A stretch of 8,212 nucleotides of DNA, taken from the NCBI GenBank assembly GCA_937952395.1, contig CALFYV010000097.1, positions 1 to 8,212 of the forward strand, written 5' to 3'. The stretch is from an uncultured Bacteriovoracaceae bacterium (lineage in GTDB: Bacteria > Bdellovibrionota > Bacteriovoracia > Bacteriovoracales > Bacteriovoracaceae). The notes under the pieces were generated by a model. It was not told the DNA's origin. It searched no databases and saw only the letters and a program-made list of their open reading frames with translations. Below are positions 1 to 6,844 of this stretch, piece after piece (position 1 is the first letter of the stretch; each line of letters begins with the position of its first letter). The position numbers and the translations under genes were made by a program.

Positions 1-99
1 ATGCACATCACAATCATTACTAGTATATCCATGTCTTTAAATTTTACAAGACTCTTCTACTCAATTGTTGAATTTTTTACACACTTATTGTATTTACAA

Positions 100-240
100 C
101 TAGTTAGACATGCGAGGGGCTGAACAATTTGCAAAATCCCGAGTCAATTGCCCCAGAATTTCACCATCATTGTTCATAAAATAGACATTTTGGATGGCCT
201 CTTTAACCGATAAAACCCTTTGAGAGGTAAATAAAATAAA
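100..240 (-). pseudogene. tolB: Detached 3' end of tolB: sixth propeller blade, in frame after the TAA
   Basis: Reading on from the TAA at 241-243 without changing frame gives 46 sense codons and a TAG at 100-102. The segment starts FILFTSQR, contains VYFMNNDGEILGQLT and ends CSAPRMSN. It lines up with the previous blade: SPDGKEIVFSS corresponds to SKDG-stop-FILFTS, and FDIYRIGSNGRDLVRLT corresponds to NVYFMNNDGEILGQLT. Restoring one sense codon gives a 445-aa TolB, near the usual length of about 430 aa. Lys (AAA, one base from TAA) is the most natural restoration, because the equivalent position in blade five is Lys. The preserved coding pattern implies the stop is very recent or is a sequence error. 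No start codon or ribosome-binding site suggests that the segment is translated separately. Confidence 0.85.
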
Positions 241-1437
241 TTAACCATCCTTAGAAAACATCGGTTCTTCATTAGATCCAAAGTTTTTAGTCAAACGAAC
301 TAGGTCACGCCCATTGGAGCCGATACGGTAAATATCAAAACGGTTATCCACCCACGAGCTAAAAACAATCTCTTTTCCATCTGGTGAGAATCGAGGCGTA
401 GCATTGAAGCGGCCTACGAAACTGATACGTTTCACATTTTTTTCAGTACCCGAAGGGTCCATGGTGTAAATATGGGCCTGACCCGAGCGACCTGAGAGAA
501 AGGCCATCAAAGTCTCGTCTGCATTAAAAGAGGGGTCAACATCATCAGAATAATGAGTGGTCATGCGCTGGATACTTTGAGTTTCTAAGTTCATTTTATA
601 AATATCAGCATTTCCCGTATGGCTTAATGTCAACAAGATATGTTTCCCATCTGAAGTAAAAGCTGCACCAGTATTAAGTCCGACTCTATTTGATAAAATC
701 TTCGAGCGTTTAGTCTTCACGTCCATAATATACAAATCAACATTACGTTGTTTTTTTATTTTAGAATTGGAAACCAAGCTATAAATAATAGTTGATTTAT
801 CAGGTGAGATCGCAGGAGAAATGACTGTTCCATTATGGAAAGTTAATCTCTCTACATTTCTTCCATCAAAATCCATTGAATAGATTTCTTTTATAACTCG
901 CTGACGTCGATTAACTGTTGGCTTGTCAGATACAAAAATAATTTTAGTTTTAAAAATAGATTCTTTAGAAAAGATTGCTTGATATAAAAAATCACTGACG
1001 ACATGCCCTTGTGCTCTGGTTTCGTTATTATTAATAGTAAATTCATTACTCGCAATTTCCTCACCCTTATCTACATTATACAATTTGGCCAGTAGCTTAA
1101 TTTGCGAGCCATCAGCCGTAACTCTCATACCAATAATATAATTATAGTCTTTCTTTTTCCATTTTTCATAAGGTGCAGAGATAGTAGGGTCACCCATGGA
1201 TTTATCGTAGTCAAAAACTTGAAGCTTGTGGCGGTAAAAAGAAAAATCATTTTTGATGAGTTCATTAACTTCGATGGCCATTGATTTTTGCTCACCTTTA
1301 AAATTTCCCACATATTCAGGATCTGCAATTGAAATTTTTAATTTTTCCTGTTGCGCTCTACCTACAGCAACAATAGTTAATTCATCTTGTGCCCATGTAT
1401 AATTTAAACAAAGAATTAAAACTAATAATATTTTCAT
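241..1437 (-). CDS. tolB: TolB, Tol-Pal beta-propeller protein, cut short by an in-frame stop
   Basis: Periplasmic TolB links TolA and Pal in the Tol-Pal system that constricts the outer membrane at division. The predicted product is 398 aa. It has a short signal peptide (residues 1 to about 16, MKILLVLILCLNYTWAQ), an N-terminal TolB domain (about 18-155), then propeller blades. The blades are marked by repeated SPDG-like turns (ISPDK, FTSDG, FNADE, FSPDG, FSKDG) and D/HIY-M strands. The ATG at 1437 is preferred because GAGG (1443-1446) sits 5 nt upstream and the signal peptide starts there. A GTG at 1479 in the same frame would overlap tolA and add 14 unrelated residues. The gap to tolA is 13 nt. 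The oddity is that the product ends at FSKDG, where blade six should begin. The frame resumes immediately after the TAA and encodes that blade (see 100-240). Family identity is very secure. Whether this is a pseudogene, a polymorphism or a base error is open. Confidence 0.93.
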   Translation of the reverse strand: MKILLVLILCLNYTWAQDELTIVAVGRAQQEKLKISIADPEYVGNFKGEQKSMAIEVNELIKNDFSFYRHKLQVFDYDKSMGDPTISAPYEKWKKKDYNYIIGMRVTADGSQIKLLAKLYNVDKGEEIASNEFTINNNETRAQGHVVSDFLYQAIFSKESIFKTKIIFVSDKPTVNRRQRVIKEIYSMDFDGRNVERLTFHNGTVISPAISPDKSTIIYSLVSNSKIKKQRNVDLYIMDVKTKRSKILSNRVGLNTGAAFTSDGKHILLTLSHTGNADIYKMNLETQSIQRMTTHYSDDVDPSFNADETLMAFLSGRSGQAHIYTMDPSGTEKNVKRISFVGRFNATPRFSPDGKEIVFSSWVDNRFDIYRIGSNGRDLVRLTKNFGSNEEPMFSKDG

Positions 1438-1442
1438 AAAAA

Positions 1443-1446
1443 CCTC
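1443..1446 (-). promoter_or_regulatory. tolB ribosome-binding site (GAGG)
   Basis: GAGG on the minus strand is 5 nt upstream of the ATG at 1437, within the 13-nt gap after tolA. It supports the signal-peptide start over the in-frame GTG at 1479, which lies inside tolA. Confidence 0.7.
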
Positions 1447-1450
1447 ATCT

Positions 1451-2287
1451 TTATAAAGGAAATCCCAACAATAAATCACCAGAAGAGACTCGGTGAACTA
1501 TGGCCTTAGAAGGAGTTGGAAAAGCCTTTACATCTTTCACCGCCCTCAAAGCTTTTTGATCATATTCATCAACACCACTGCCTTCATAAACTTCCGCTTT
1601 TAGTAGTTTACCATCAGAAGAAATATAAATACGAATCCGGCATTTTAAGTTTTCATTATTCATCAGGTATGTTGGTAAACGCCAATGCTTACGTATTAGG
1701 TCTGGTATGGTGTTGGCGTACTGAGCGAACTCCATCATAACTTCATCACTACTATCTCCCACTAAAGCGGTACCTTTACTTACTTTATTACCTTCAAGAA
1801 CAAGTTTATTAATTTGCTCAGTAGAAAGTGTTTTAGAATCACTCTCATTCTCTTCGTTTGCGCCTTTGGCATTCTTAGCTTGTTTAATAATTTTCTTTTT
1901 ACTTAGATTGGCCAAAATATCGTTGAGCTTTTTTGTTTTATTCAGTTTTTTATATTCATCATCCGCCTTATATGCGCCCTCAAAAGTACTTGAGGTAGCG
2001 GCTTTTTGTTGATGGGTTGTTTTGACTTCTGTTGCCAAAGTAGGGAGCTTCATGCTTTTCAGTTCTTGTAAGCTATATTTAGGCATTCCCACAACATCAA
2101 CTCTGACCGCTGTATTCATTAGCTTGGGTTGAAAATGAGAACGAATCCAACTAAAAGAAATACTTGAAAATAAATAAGCTAATAGTACTAAAAACAAATG
2201 AACCGAAAGGGAAAAATAAAGGGCCTTTTTAAGGTCTAAGTCACCTACTTCATCCAATAGTTTAAATGTCATTAGCATTTTATTCAT
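1451..2287 (-). CDS. tolA: TolA/TonB-like energy transducer
   Basis: This 278-aa protein should carry the TolQ-TolR proton-motive signal across the periplasm to TolB/Pal. It has a short cytoplasmic N-terminus and one transmembrane helix (about 22-42). That helix holds the SxxxH motif (S26, H30) which couples TonB/TolA helices to their motor. A Lys-rich linker follows (about 50-180), then a TonB/TolA C-terminal domain (about 185-278) with IPDLIRKHWRLP, then YISSDGKLLKAEVYEGSG, an ALRAVKDVKAFPTP helix/turn and a hydrophobic end LLLGFPL. It is shorter than E. coli TolA (421 aa) and lacks the long Ala-rich helix. The start overlaps the tolR stop as ATGA (4 nt), so translation is probably coupled; the ribosome-binding site itself is weak. 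It could be named TonB by domain alone, but the position between tolR and tolB argues for TolA. Confidence 0.88.
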   Translation of the reverse strand: MNKMLMTFKLLDEVGDLDLKKALYFSLSVHLFLVLLAYLFSSISFSWIRSHFQPKLMNTAVRVDVVGMPKYSLQELKSMKLPTLATEVKTTHQQKAATSSTFEGAYKADDEYKKLNKTKKLNDILANLSKKKIIKQAKNAKGANEENESDSKTLSTEQINKLVLEGNKVSKGTALVGDSSDEVMMEFAQYANTIPDLIRKHWRLPTYLMNNENLKCRIRIYISSDGKLLKAEVYEGSGVDEYDQKALRAVKDVKAFPTPSKAIVHRVSSGDLLLGFPL

Positions 2288-2697
2288 TTTTCAGTCGTGG
2301 TCACTAAAGCAATATTGGCAACGCCGCCTTGCTTTAAAAATGACATTAGTTTGGCCACATGGCCGTATTGAATTTCATAATCAGCTCTAAGATAGAGAAC
2401 ATTTGTGTTATTTTTTTTTAAAAGCGAACTAATTTCAGAAACTAATTCTCCCTCTAAAACCTTTTGGTCTCCAATATAATATTCCAAGCTTGGAGTGAAT
2501 GATAAGATAACTTGATCTGAGGTTAACCTCAGACTATTAACCTTCTTTGTTTTAGGCAATTCAAGTTTGATACCATTAAACATCAATGGAGCACTGATCA
2601 TAAAAATAACAAGAAGAACCAACATAACATCAACTAACGGTGTGACGTTAATTTCTGAAATGGGTCCTTTATTTTTATTATTTATATTAAATCCCAT
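2284..2697 (-). CDS. tolR: TolR/ExbD-family proton-channel subunit
   Basis: This is the inner-membrane partner of TolQ in the proton-driven Tol motor. The 137-aa protein has an N-terminal cytoplasmic stretch, a single transmembrane helix (about 20-39) and a periplasmic domain. The signature INVTPLVDVMLVLLVIFM spans residues 16-33. Asp23 is the conserved protonatable aspartate of the family (Asp23 in E. coli TolR as well). The periplasmic part ends with the usual YLRADYEIQYG and GGVANIALVT segments. Length is typical (E. coli 142 aa). The start lies 3 nt after the tolQ stop. A possible SD, AAGGA, lies inside the tolQ end (2711-2715) but is 13 nt away, so coupling to tolQ translation is likely. 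It could be called ExbD; the neighbouring tolB decides for TolR. Confidence 0.94.
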   Translation of the reverse strand: MGFNINNKNKGPISEINVTPLVDVMLVLLVIFMISAPLMFNGIKLELPKTKKVNSLRLTSDQVILSFTPSLEYYIGDQKVLEGELVSEISSLLKKNNTNVLYLRADYEIQYGHVAKLMSFLKQGGVANIALVTTTEK

Positions 2698-2700
2698 AAT

Positions 2701-3414
2701 TTACACTTCATCCTTAGATATAAGAACCGAGCGTGAAATCATATTAATATAATCTTCTCCAAAAGCTTCCATCTGTGAATTAAGTTTTTGTATTCTATTA
2801 GAAAAAATATTATAAAACCAAACGGCAGGGATAGCCGCTGCTAAACCTATGGCAGTCGCTACCAATGCTTCAGCAATTCCTGGGGCTACTGATTCGATAC
2901 TACCACCTCCGCTAGATAAACCTGTGAATGAATTAATAATTCCCCACACTGTTCCAAACAAACCAACAAAAGGAGCAATCGTTCCAATAGAGGCCAGGAC
3001 AGATAATAAATCACCTAATTTATCATTGGACTGTACCACGCCTTTTTTTAAAGCCCTCTCAAGAGGTTCAAGTCCGAATTTACTAAAATAATCAGCCAGC
3101 GTTATTCCTGATTTACTTTTGCCGATTTTAGAAGATATTTTCTTGAGTTCTTCGAAACCATACTTATACATTTTACTCATAGGAGAATTTGGAAAATCAT
3201 TTGAAACTTGATAAATTTCAGCAAGACCCATTTGACTATCAAACGCTTCTTGGAATTTTTTATCATCTACCTCAACCGTTCTTAAAAATTTATTTTTTTG
3301 AAAAATGATAGTCCAAGAAATAACAGACATCGCAGTTAAAATAAGCAGTACTAATTTTACAACAAGACCTGATTGCCAAATAATTAAAAAGAGATTTAAC
3401 TGACTGCCTTCCAT
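2701..3414 (-). CDS. tolQ: TolQ, MotA/TolQ/ExbB proton-channel protein
   Basis: This is the polytopic inner-membrane subunit of the Tol motor, 237 aa against about 230 in E. coli. Transmembrane helix 1 is at about 12-37, a cytoplasmic loop spans about 40-135, and helices 2 and 3 are at about 137-162 and 178-203. The family signatures are intact: APFVGLFGTVWGIINSF (147-163) and SVAPGIAEALVATAIGL (175-191). Thr155 and Thr187 occupy the positions of the two channel threonines of E. coli TolQ (T145, T178). The ATG at 3414 has a good SD, AAAGGA (3422-3427), 7 nt upstream. The SD, after a 53-nt gap from the upstream gene, gives tolQ its own strong translation start. A promoter in that gap is possible but not convincing. 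Confidence 0.95.
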   Translation of the reverse strand: MEGSQLNLFLIIWQSGLVVKLVLLILTAMSVISWTIIFQKNKFLRTVEVDDKKFQEAFDSQMGLAEIYQVSNDFPNSPMSKMYKYGFEELKKISSKIGKSKSGITLADYFSKFGLEPLERALKKGVVQSNDKLGDLLSVLASIGTIAPFVGLFGTVWGIINSFTGLSSGGGSIESVAPGIAEALVATAIGLAAAIPAVWFYNIFSNRIQKLNSQMEAFGEDYINMISRSVLISKDEV

Positions 3415-3421
3415 GGTCGCT

Positions 3422-3427
3422 TCCTTT
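3422..3427 (-). promoter_or_regulatory. tolQ ribosome-binding site (AAAGGA)
   Basis: AAAGGA is 7 nt before the tolQ ATG at 3414. It is the best-formed SD of the window and marks tolQ as an independently initiated gene after a 53-nt gap. Confidence 0.7.
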
Positions 3428-3467
3428 AGTAAAACGGGTTTGTTTTATTATCAATTTATGACCAGTT

Positions 3468-4301
3468 TTAGTCAATAAGGCGCTTTCCTCGAATATAGTA
3501 CTGATAAGAGAAGGCGACTAACCAAATGGCTAAGACATAGGAAAACGGTAAGGGATTTTTTAGGAAAAATAACGAAAACTGACCACTCCAAATAGGGTCT
3601 AGACCTATAAAGGTAGCAAGGGGGGCAACCAGAAAGAAAATATAGCAAAAGCCAATAATCCAATTTTGCGAATAAGGCAGAGTAAAGAGCATTAACGCCA
3701 TCATATGAAATAATAGGTAGATAGTTGTCTCTTTAATATGGGGTATTGAAATAACTGAAACGGCAAAGAAGATGAAACTTGATAAAAAGATAAAAGTATA
3801 ACCTTCCCATCTTTTGTAAAAGGGAAAAAGGCTCTTTAAAAAGAAGAGAAGAATATAATCAATAAAATAGAAAAAAAAACTGCCTAGATACGAAACAAAG
3901 TGATAATTAGAATATTTAGTGTGAGTTGGTTGAAAAGTTACTTTTCCTACGGCCAAAATAAAAGTACAAATAAAAAGAATAACAACAAAGATATAATGAT
4001 TAGGATAAGTAAAACCTTTCTTAAAAAAGTTTATAAAAAACCGTTGACGATAAATTCGCAACTCAATCAATTTAAAGATAAGAACAAAAGCACTTATTTT
4101 GCAAAAAATAAGAATTTCCCAACTATTACGATAGACCCAATCTTCAACTATGCTCATGTCATGCTCTAGTAAAAAGTGAAAAAAAGCGATAACTGAAACT
4201 AGAAGTACGTTGAAAAGAAAATATGTAAAACAGTATAAACTATAAAATTTAATAACTTTGCTTAGTTCTGAATCAATAAACTTTTGCCAAATTGCTTGCA
4301 T
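3468..4301 (-). CDS. Eight-helix integral membrane protein of unknown function
   Basis: I do not recognise the family. The 277-aa product is very rich in Phe, Tyr, Leu and Ile and has about eight hydrophobic segments (roughly 20-45, 62-82, 102-121, 136-160, 168-187, 191-211, 214-234, 252-271). Basic clusters follow some helices (RIYRQR at 82-87, RGKR at the C-terminus), placing those ends in the cytoplasm by the positive-inside rule. Few polar residues lie inside the helices and I see no catalytic or transport motif. It starts 1 nt after the stop of the upstream M48-like gene with no clear SD, only an A-rich leader, so it probably relies on translational coupling. It lies just upstream of tolQ. 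An envelope-linked role is inferred from context only. Confidence 0.8.
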   Translation of the reverse strand: MQAIWQKFIDSELSKVIKFYSLYCFTYFLFNVLLVSVIAFFHFLLEHDMSIVEDWVYRNSWEILIFCKISAFVLIFKLIELRIYRQRFFINFFKKGFTYPNHYIFVVILFICTFILAVGKVTFQPTHTKYSNYHFVSYLGSFFFYFIDYILLFFLKSLFPFYKRWEGYTFIFLSSFIFFAVSVISIPHIKETTIYLLFHMMALMLFTLPYSQNWIIGFCYIFFLVAPLATFIGLDPIWSGQFSLFFLKNPLPFSYVLAIWLVAFSYQYYIRGKRLID

Positions 4302-4302
4302 A

Positions 4303-5169
4303 TTATAAAATTTTTTCTTTGGGGCTTAACCATTTAATCTGCATTTCAGGTGAAGGATATATTTTGTTATAAGACTCATAAACCATATTACTTTTGACGA
4401 GCTTTTCTATCTTACTTAATAATTGAAAGTATTTATTCCAAAGAACAGGATTGGACTTTAGCAATTGGTCCATCTTTTTTGTCACTTCGTATTGTTGTTG
4501 AAAATTATAGCCTTTTTCAAATGCTATTGAGCTATAGGCTTTCAACAATTCATCTACGTGAGAAAGATCAATTTTTTTGTCATAAAAATTTGCTCCCCAA
4601 ATCTTATTCATTCCTTCTACTTTTAGATTAGCATTAAAATAACCAAGCTTTTGTCTAAAATAATCCTCCAAAACAAGCAATGCAATTTCACTTTTTGAAA
4701 GATCCAGCGCTCTCATAAAAGGAACAGACATTAAAAAAATATACTCGTTGTTATCTGCTGGTAAAGAAAAATGAGTAAGGGTTGGTGTATTAAGAGGCAG
4801 AATCCTAAACTTAACTTGATATAAGCCTAGGGTTTCAAATAAAGATTCCACTGCATTTCTTAATCCATAATCAGGCTTTTTAAAATCCCAACTTAAAAGA
4901 GCGGCATTTTTAACTAACCAAAATTCAGATATAAAACTCCAAAAGTCTTTTTCTTCAGGATAACTGTACTTTTCTATTCTTTTAGTCTTTCGTTCTTTTT
5001 TAATTTCTTGAACTGCTCCCTTTTTTTCCTCTACTGTTGGAGCTAGAAAATCATCTTTTAAAATTGTTTTAAGTTCATTAAAATTAATAGACTCAATCTC
5101 TTTCTCTTGTTGAGTTTTATTTTGCGACCATGCTGAAAATATAATTAAAAATATCCAAAGATTTTTCAT
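4303..5169 (-). CDS. Secreted protein resembling a peptidase M48 without zinc histidines
   Basis: The 288-aa product has a signal peptide (1 to about 16, MKNLWIFLIIFSAWSQ), a charged Lys/Glu-rich linker (about 17-70) and a globular region. Three landmarks of M48 metalloproteases occur in order with family-like spacing. FSLPADNNEYIFLMS followed by ALDLSKSEIALLVLEDYF (154-171) resembles the strand and helix carrying HExxH. EVTKKMDQLL (228-237) resembles EADxxAxxLL. YPSPEMQIKWL (271-281) resembles THPSPEERIxxL. The HExxH site reads LEDYF (167-171): Glu168 is kept and both histidines are lost, so zinc peptidase activity is not expected. The M48 relation is inference from pattern, not a search result. 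The start overlaps the SH3-protein stop as ATGA, and the next gene follows after 1 nt, so the three are probably made together. Confidence 0.82.
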   Translation of the reverse strand: MKNLWIFLIIFSAWSQNKTQQEKEIESINFNELKTILKDDFLAPTVEEKKGAVQEIKKERKTKRIEKYSYPEEKDFWSFISEFWLVKNAALLSWDFKKPDYGLRNAVESLFETLGLYQVKFRILPLNTPTLTHFSLPADNNEYIFLMSVPFMRALDLSKSEIALLVLEDYFRQKLGYFNANLKVEGMNKIWGANFYDKKIDLSHVDELLKAYSSIAFEKGYNFQQQYEVTKKMDQLLKSNPVLWNKYFQLLSKIEKLVKSNMVYESYNKIYPSPEMQIKWLSPKEKIL

Positions 5170-5561
5170 TTTACTTTTGACTCTCCATTAACAAAGTGAT
5201 CATAAAGCCTGCCCCAATAATAAAGTTCATTTAAATCTAAGTTAAGGGCATTAAAATATTTAGGGTAGTTATCTTGAAAACAATCAGGACGTTTTTCAGA
5301 AAGAAATTCTTGAGCTACATACCCTTTAACCTCTCCCACTCTTACATAAAGCCATTTAGAATCATGATGTGTACTCGGTGGATTTAGAACTTTTACTGGA
5401 TGGCCGCAGGCCATTGTGGTTAAGCTACTTGCAAATTGTTCTGCCTGAATATGCACATGCCCGAACATGGTATTTAAATATAAAATTCCAATTGTCTTAT
5501 CTTCAGCTTTAAGCTGAAAGCCGACTAAACAAATCAAGAATAAAAAAATACTACCCTTCAT
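5166..5561 (-). CDS. Small secreted SH3-like domain protein
   Basis: The 131-aa protein has a signal peptide (1 to about 19, with LKA before the likely cleavage). A compact beta-rich domain (about 32-92) fits bacterial SH3: PVKVLN, then SKWLYVRVGEVKGYVAQEFL, the usual W-Y-V-x-V and G-Y-V strands. Bacterial SH3 domains often bind peptidoglycan or partner proteins. Two cysteines (C52 and C94) flank the domain core and could form a disulfide. The tail (about 95-131) carries an aromatic motif, ELYYWGRLYDHF, that I cannot assign. The only ATG that preserves the signal peptide has AAGG just 2 nt upstream, an unusually tight SD, so expression may be low. Its stop overlaps the next start by 4 nt. It follows lapB by 43 nt. 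The SH3 call is moderate. Confidence 0.82.
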   Translation of the reverse strand: MKGSIFLFLICLVGFQLKAEDKTIGILYLNTMFGHVHIQAEQFASSLTTMACGHPVKVLNPPSTHHDSKWLYVRVGEVKGYVAQEFLSEKRPDCFQDNYPKYFNALNLDLNELYYWGRLYDHFVNGESKVK

Positions 5562-5604
5562 AACCTTAGTTTATTCATATGCTGGGTAAAACACAATGGG
5601 ACAA

Positions 5605-6837
5605 CTAGACTTTCCAACGAAATTGAATAGTTTCCCAATTATGGCATTGTGGGCAACGCCAGAAAATTTCATCCGAGTTGAAACCACAATGTGAACAGAA
5701 ATGTCTGGTAAGTGAGCTATGTAGCTTATTAAGAAGTTCATGGGTTTGGGCCAAAGCTTCATCCTTCTTATCTACCTCAATCAGAAGTTTAATAAATTCA
5801 ATCTTAATAACATCACTTTGATTTGAATTCTTCCCAATCCAATCATGCAATAATTTATAAGCATCTTGAGTTTTATTGATATTTTTAAATAGTCTTATTT
5901 TAGATAAAATAACCGATGGTGATGCATTTAAGTCAACATCATCCATTTCTAAGTAATAATTTTTAAGTAACTCTAACCGTTCTTTATAATCACTGTGACT
6001 TTTGCTTTTGGAACTAAATTCTTCTAGAGAGACAAAAATAAATGCCGCGTACATGGGATGCTCTTTTAAAAGCTCTAAAAGCAATATTTTTGCTTCTTCA
6101 AACTTACCTTGCACCAGATTTAGTTTTAATTTTAAAATATTAGCCGAAACTGAGGGAGAAAATCGAAAAGCATCTTCTAGGTCTTCAGCACATTCACGGA
6201 ACCTACCTTTTTCAAAATGAATCTTGGCTTTTTGTACTAAAATATGTGAAATGGTTTCAGCTTGATTATCATGCCCTACTTTTGAAAGCATAATACGATA
6301 ATTATAGGCTTGATCCCAATCTCCGATATCTTCATAAATTCGACATAGAGAATGAACAACTTCAAATTGGTCTCGATTGATTTTTAAGACATCCTTATAG
6401 GTTTCAATCGCTTTCTCTACAAATCCACCCTTGTCAAAATCAATCGCCAATTCTTTTAAAGCTTGGACCCTAGTAGATTCAGAAATATTTTCTCGGGCAA
6501 TCAGAGAACGATGAATACTGATGGCCTTGTCAATTTGACCATTACTCCTGAAAAGTCTTCCTAATGCAAAATAGGTATCTATAGTCTCTCGATTCAGATC
6601 AACAGCGTTCAAGAACTCTTTAATTGCCAAATCCTTATTTCCAGAAATAAGGTATTGAGAAGCATTTAAGAAAATTTTAGATTGTACTTCAAAGATGGAA
6701 TCACGAAAACGTTTTGATAGCTTCACTCCTTGTTCTTTTTCAATCAAGTAATGATAAATAAGAACAAGAGTAATGATAACAGCGATAACTGAAAGAAGAT
6801 TATCTTGAAACCATGGTAAGATTTCGCTTTGGAGCAT
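5605..6837 (-). CDS. lapB: LapB (YciM)-type TPR protein with rubredoxin-like metal site
   Basis: LapB is an inner-membrane-anchored adaptor which, in E. coli, helps FtsH degrade LpxC and so limits LPS synthesis. The 410-aa product has the family architecture: an N-terminal transmembrane anchor (about 13-31), a cytoplasmic run of TPR helices (about 50-370, e.g. DLAIKEFLNAVDLN, KAISIHRSLIAREN, EKAIETYKDVLKIN) and a C-terminal rubredoxin-type site. The site is C381-x2-C384 and C395-x2-C398 in CSHCGF and WRCPQCHNWETI, very close to the E. coli LapB end. Length fits (E. coli 389 aa). The start is 7 nt after the sppA stop, with AGGT as a modest SD 6 nt upstream. No lapA neighbour is present; the E. 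coli lapA-lapB pairing is replaced by sppA-lapB. Confidence 0.92.
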   Translation of the reverse strand: MLQSEILPWFQDNLLSVIAVIITLVLIYHYLIEKEQGVKLSKRFRDSIFEVQSKIFLNASQYLISGNKDLAIKEFLNAVDLNRETIDTYFALGRLFRSNGQIDKAISIHRSLIARENISESTRVQALKELAIDFDKGGFVEKAIETYKDVLKINRDQFEVVHSLCRIYEDIGDWDQAYNYRIMLSKVGHDNQAETISHILVQKAKIHFEKGRFRECAEDLEDAFRFSPSVSANILKLKLNLVQGKFEEAKILLLELLKEHPMYAAFIFVSLEEFSSKSKSHSDYKERLELLKNYYLEMDDVDLNASPSVILSKIRLFKNINKTQDAYKLLHDWIGKNSNQSDVIKIEFIKLLIEVDKKDEALAQTHELLNKLHSSLTRHFCSHCGFNSDEIFWRCPQCHNWETIQFRWKV

Positions 6838-6844
6838 GAACTAC

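Noticed and set aside
1..32. Possible start of a downstream gene (MDILVMIVMC...) on the minus strand, where pal might be expected
   Set aside because: There is no SD, the frame runs off the window after ten codons, and it does not show a lipoprotein signal, so no gene call is justified.
1438..1479. N-terminal extension of tolB from a GTG at 1479
   Set aside because: It overlaps the end of tolA by 29 nt, adds 14 residues ahead of a clean signal peptide, and ignores the GAGG site next to the ATG at 1437.
3430..3447. Inverted repeat TAAAAC / GTTTTA with a 6-nt loop between the eight-helix gene and tolQ
   Set aside because: The stem is only six AT-rich pairs and is not followed by a T-run on the minus strand, so it is neither a terminator nor a credible regulatory hairpin.
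3900..4169. Plus-strand frame opposite the eight-helix membrane protein
   Set aside because: It is a low-complexity Lys/Asn-rich shadow of the Phe/Leu-rich gene on the other strand. The same reasoning excludes the other plus-strand frames.
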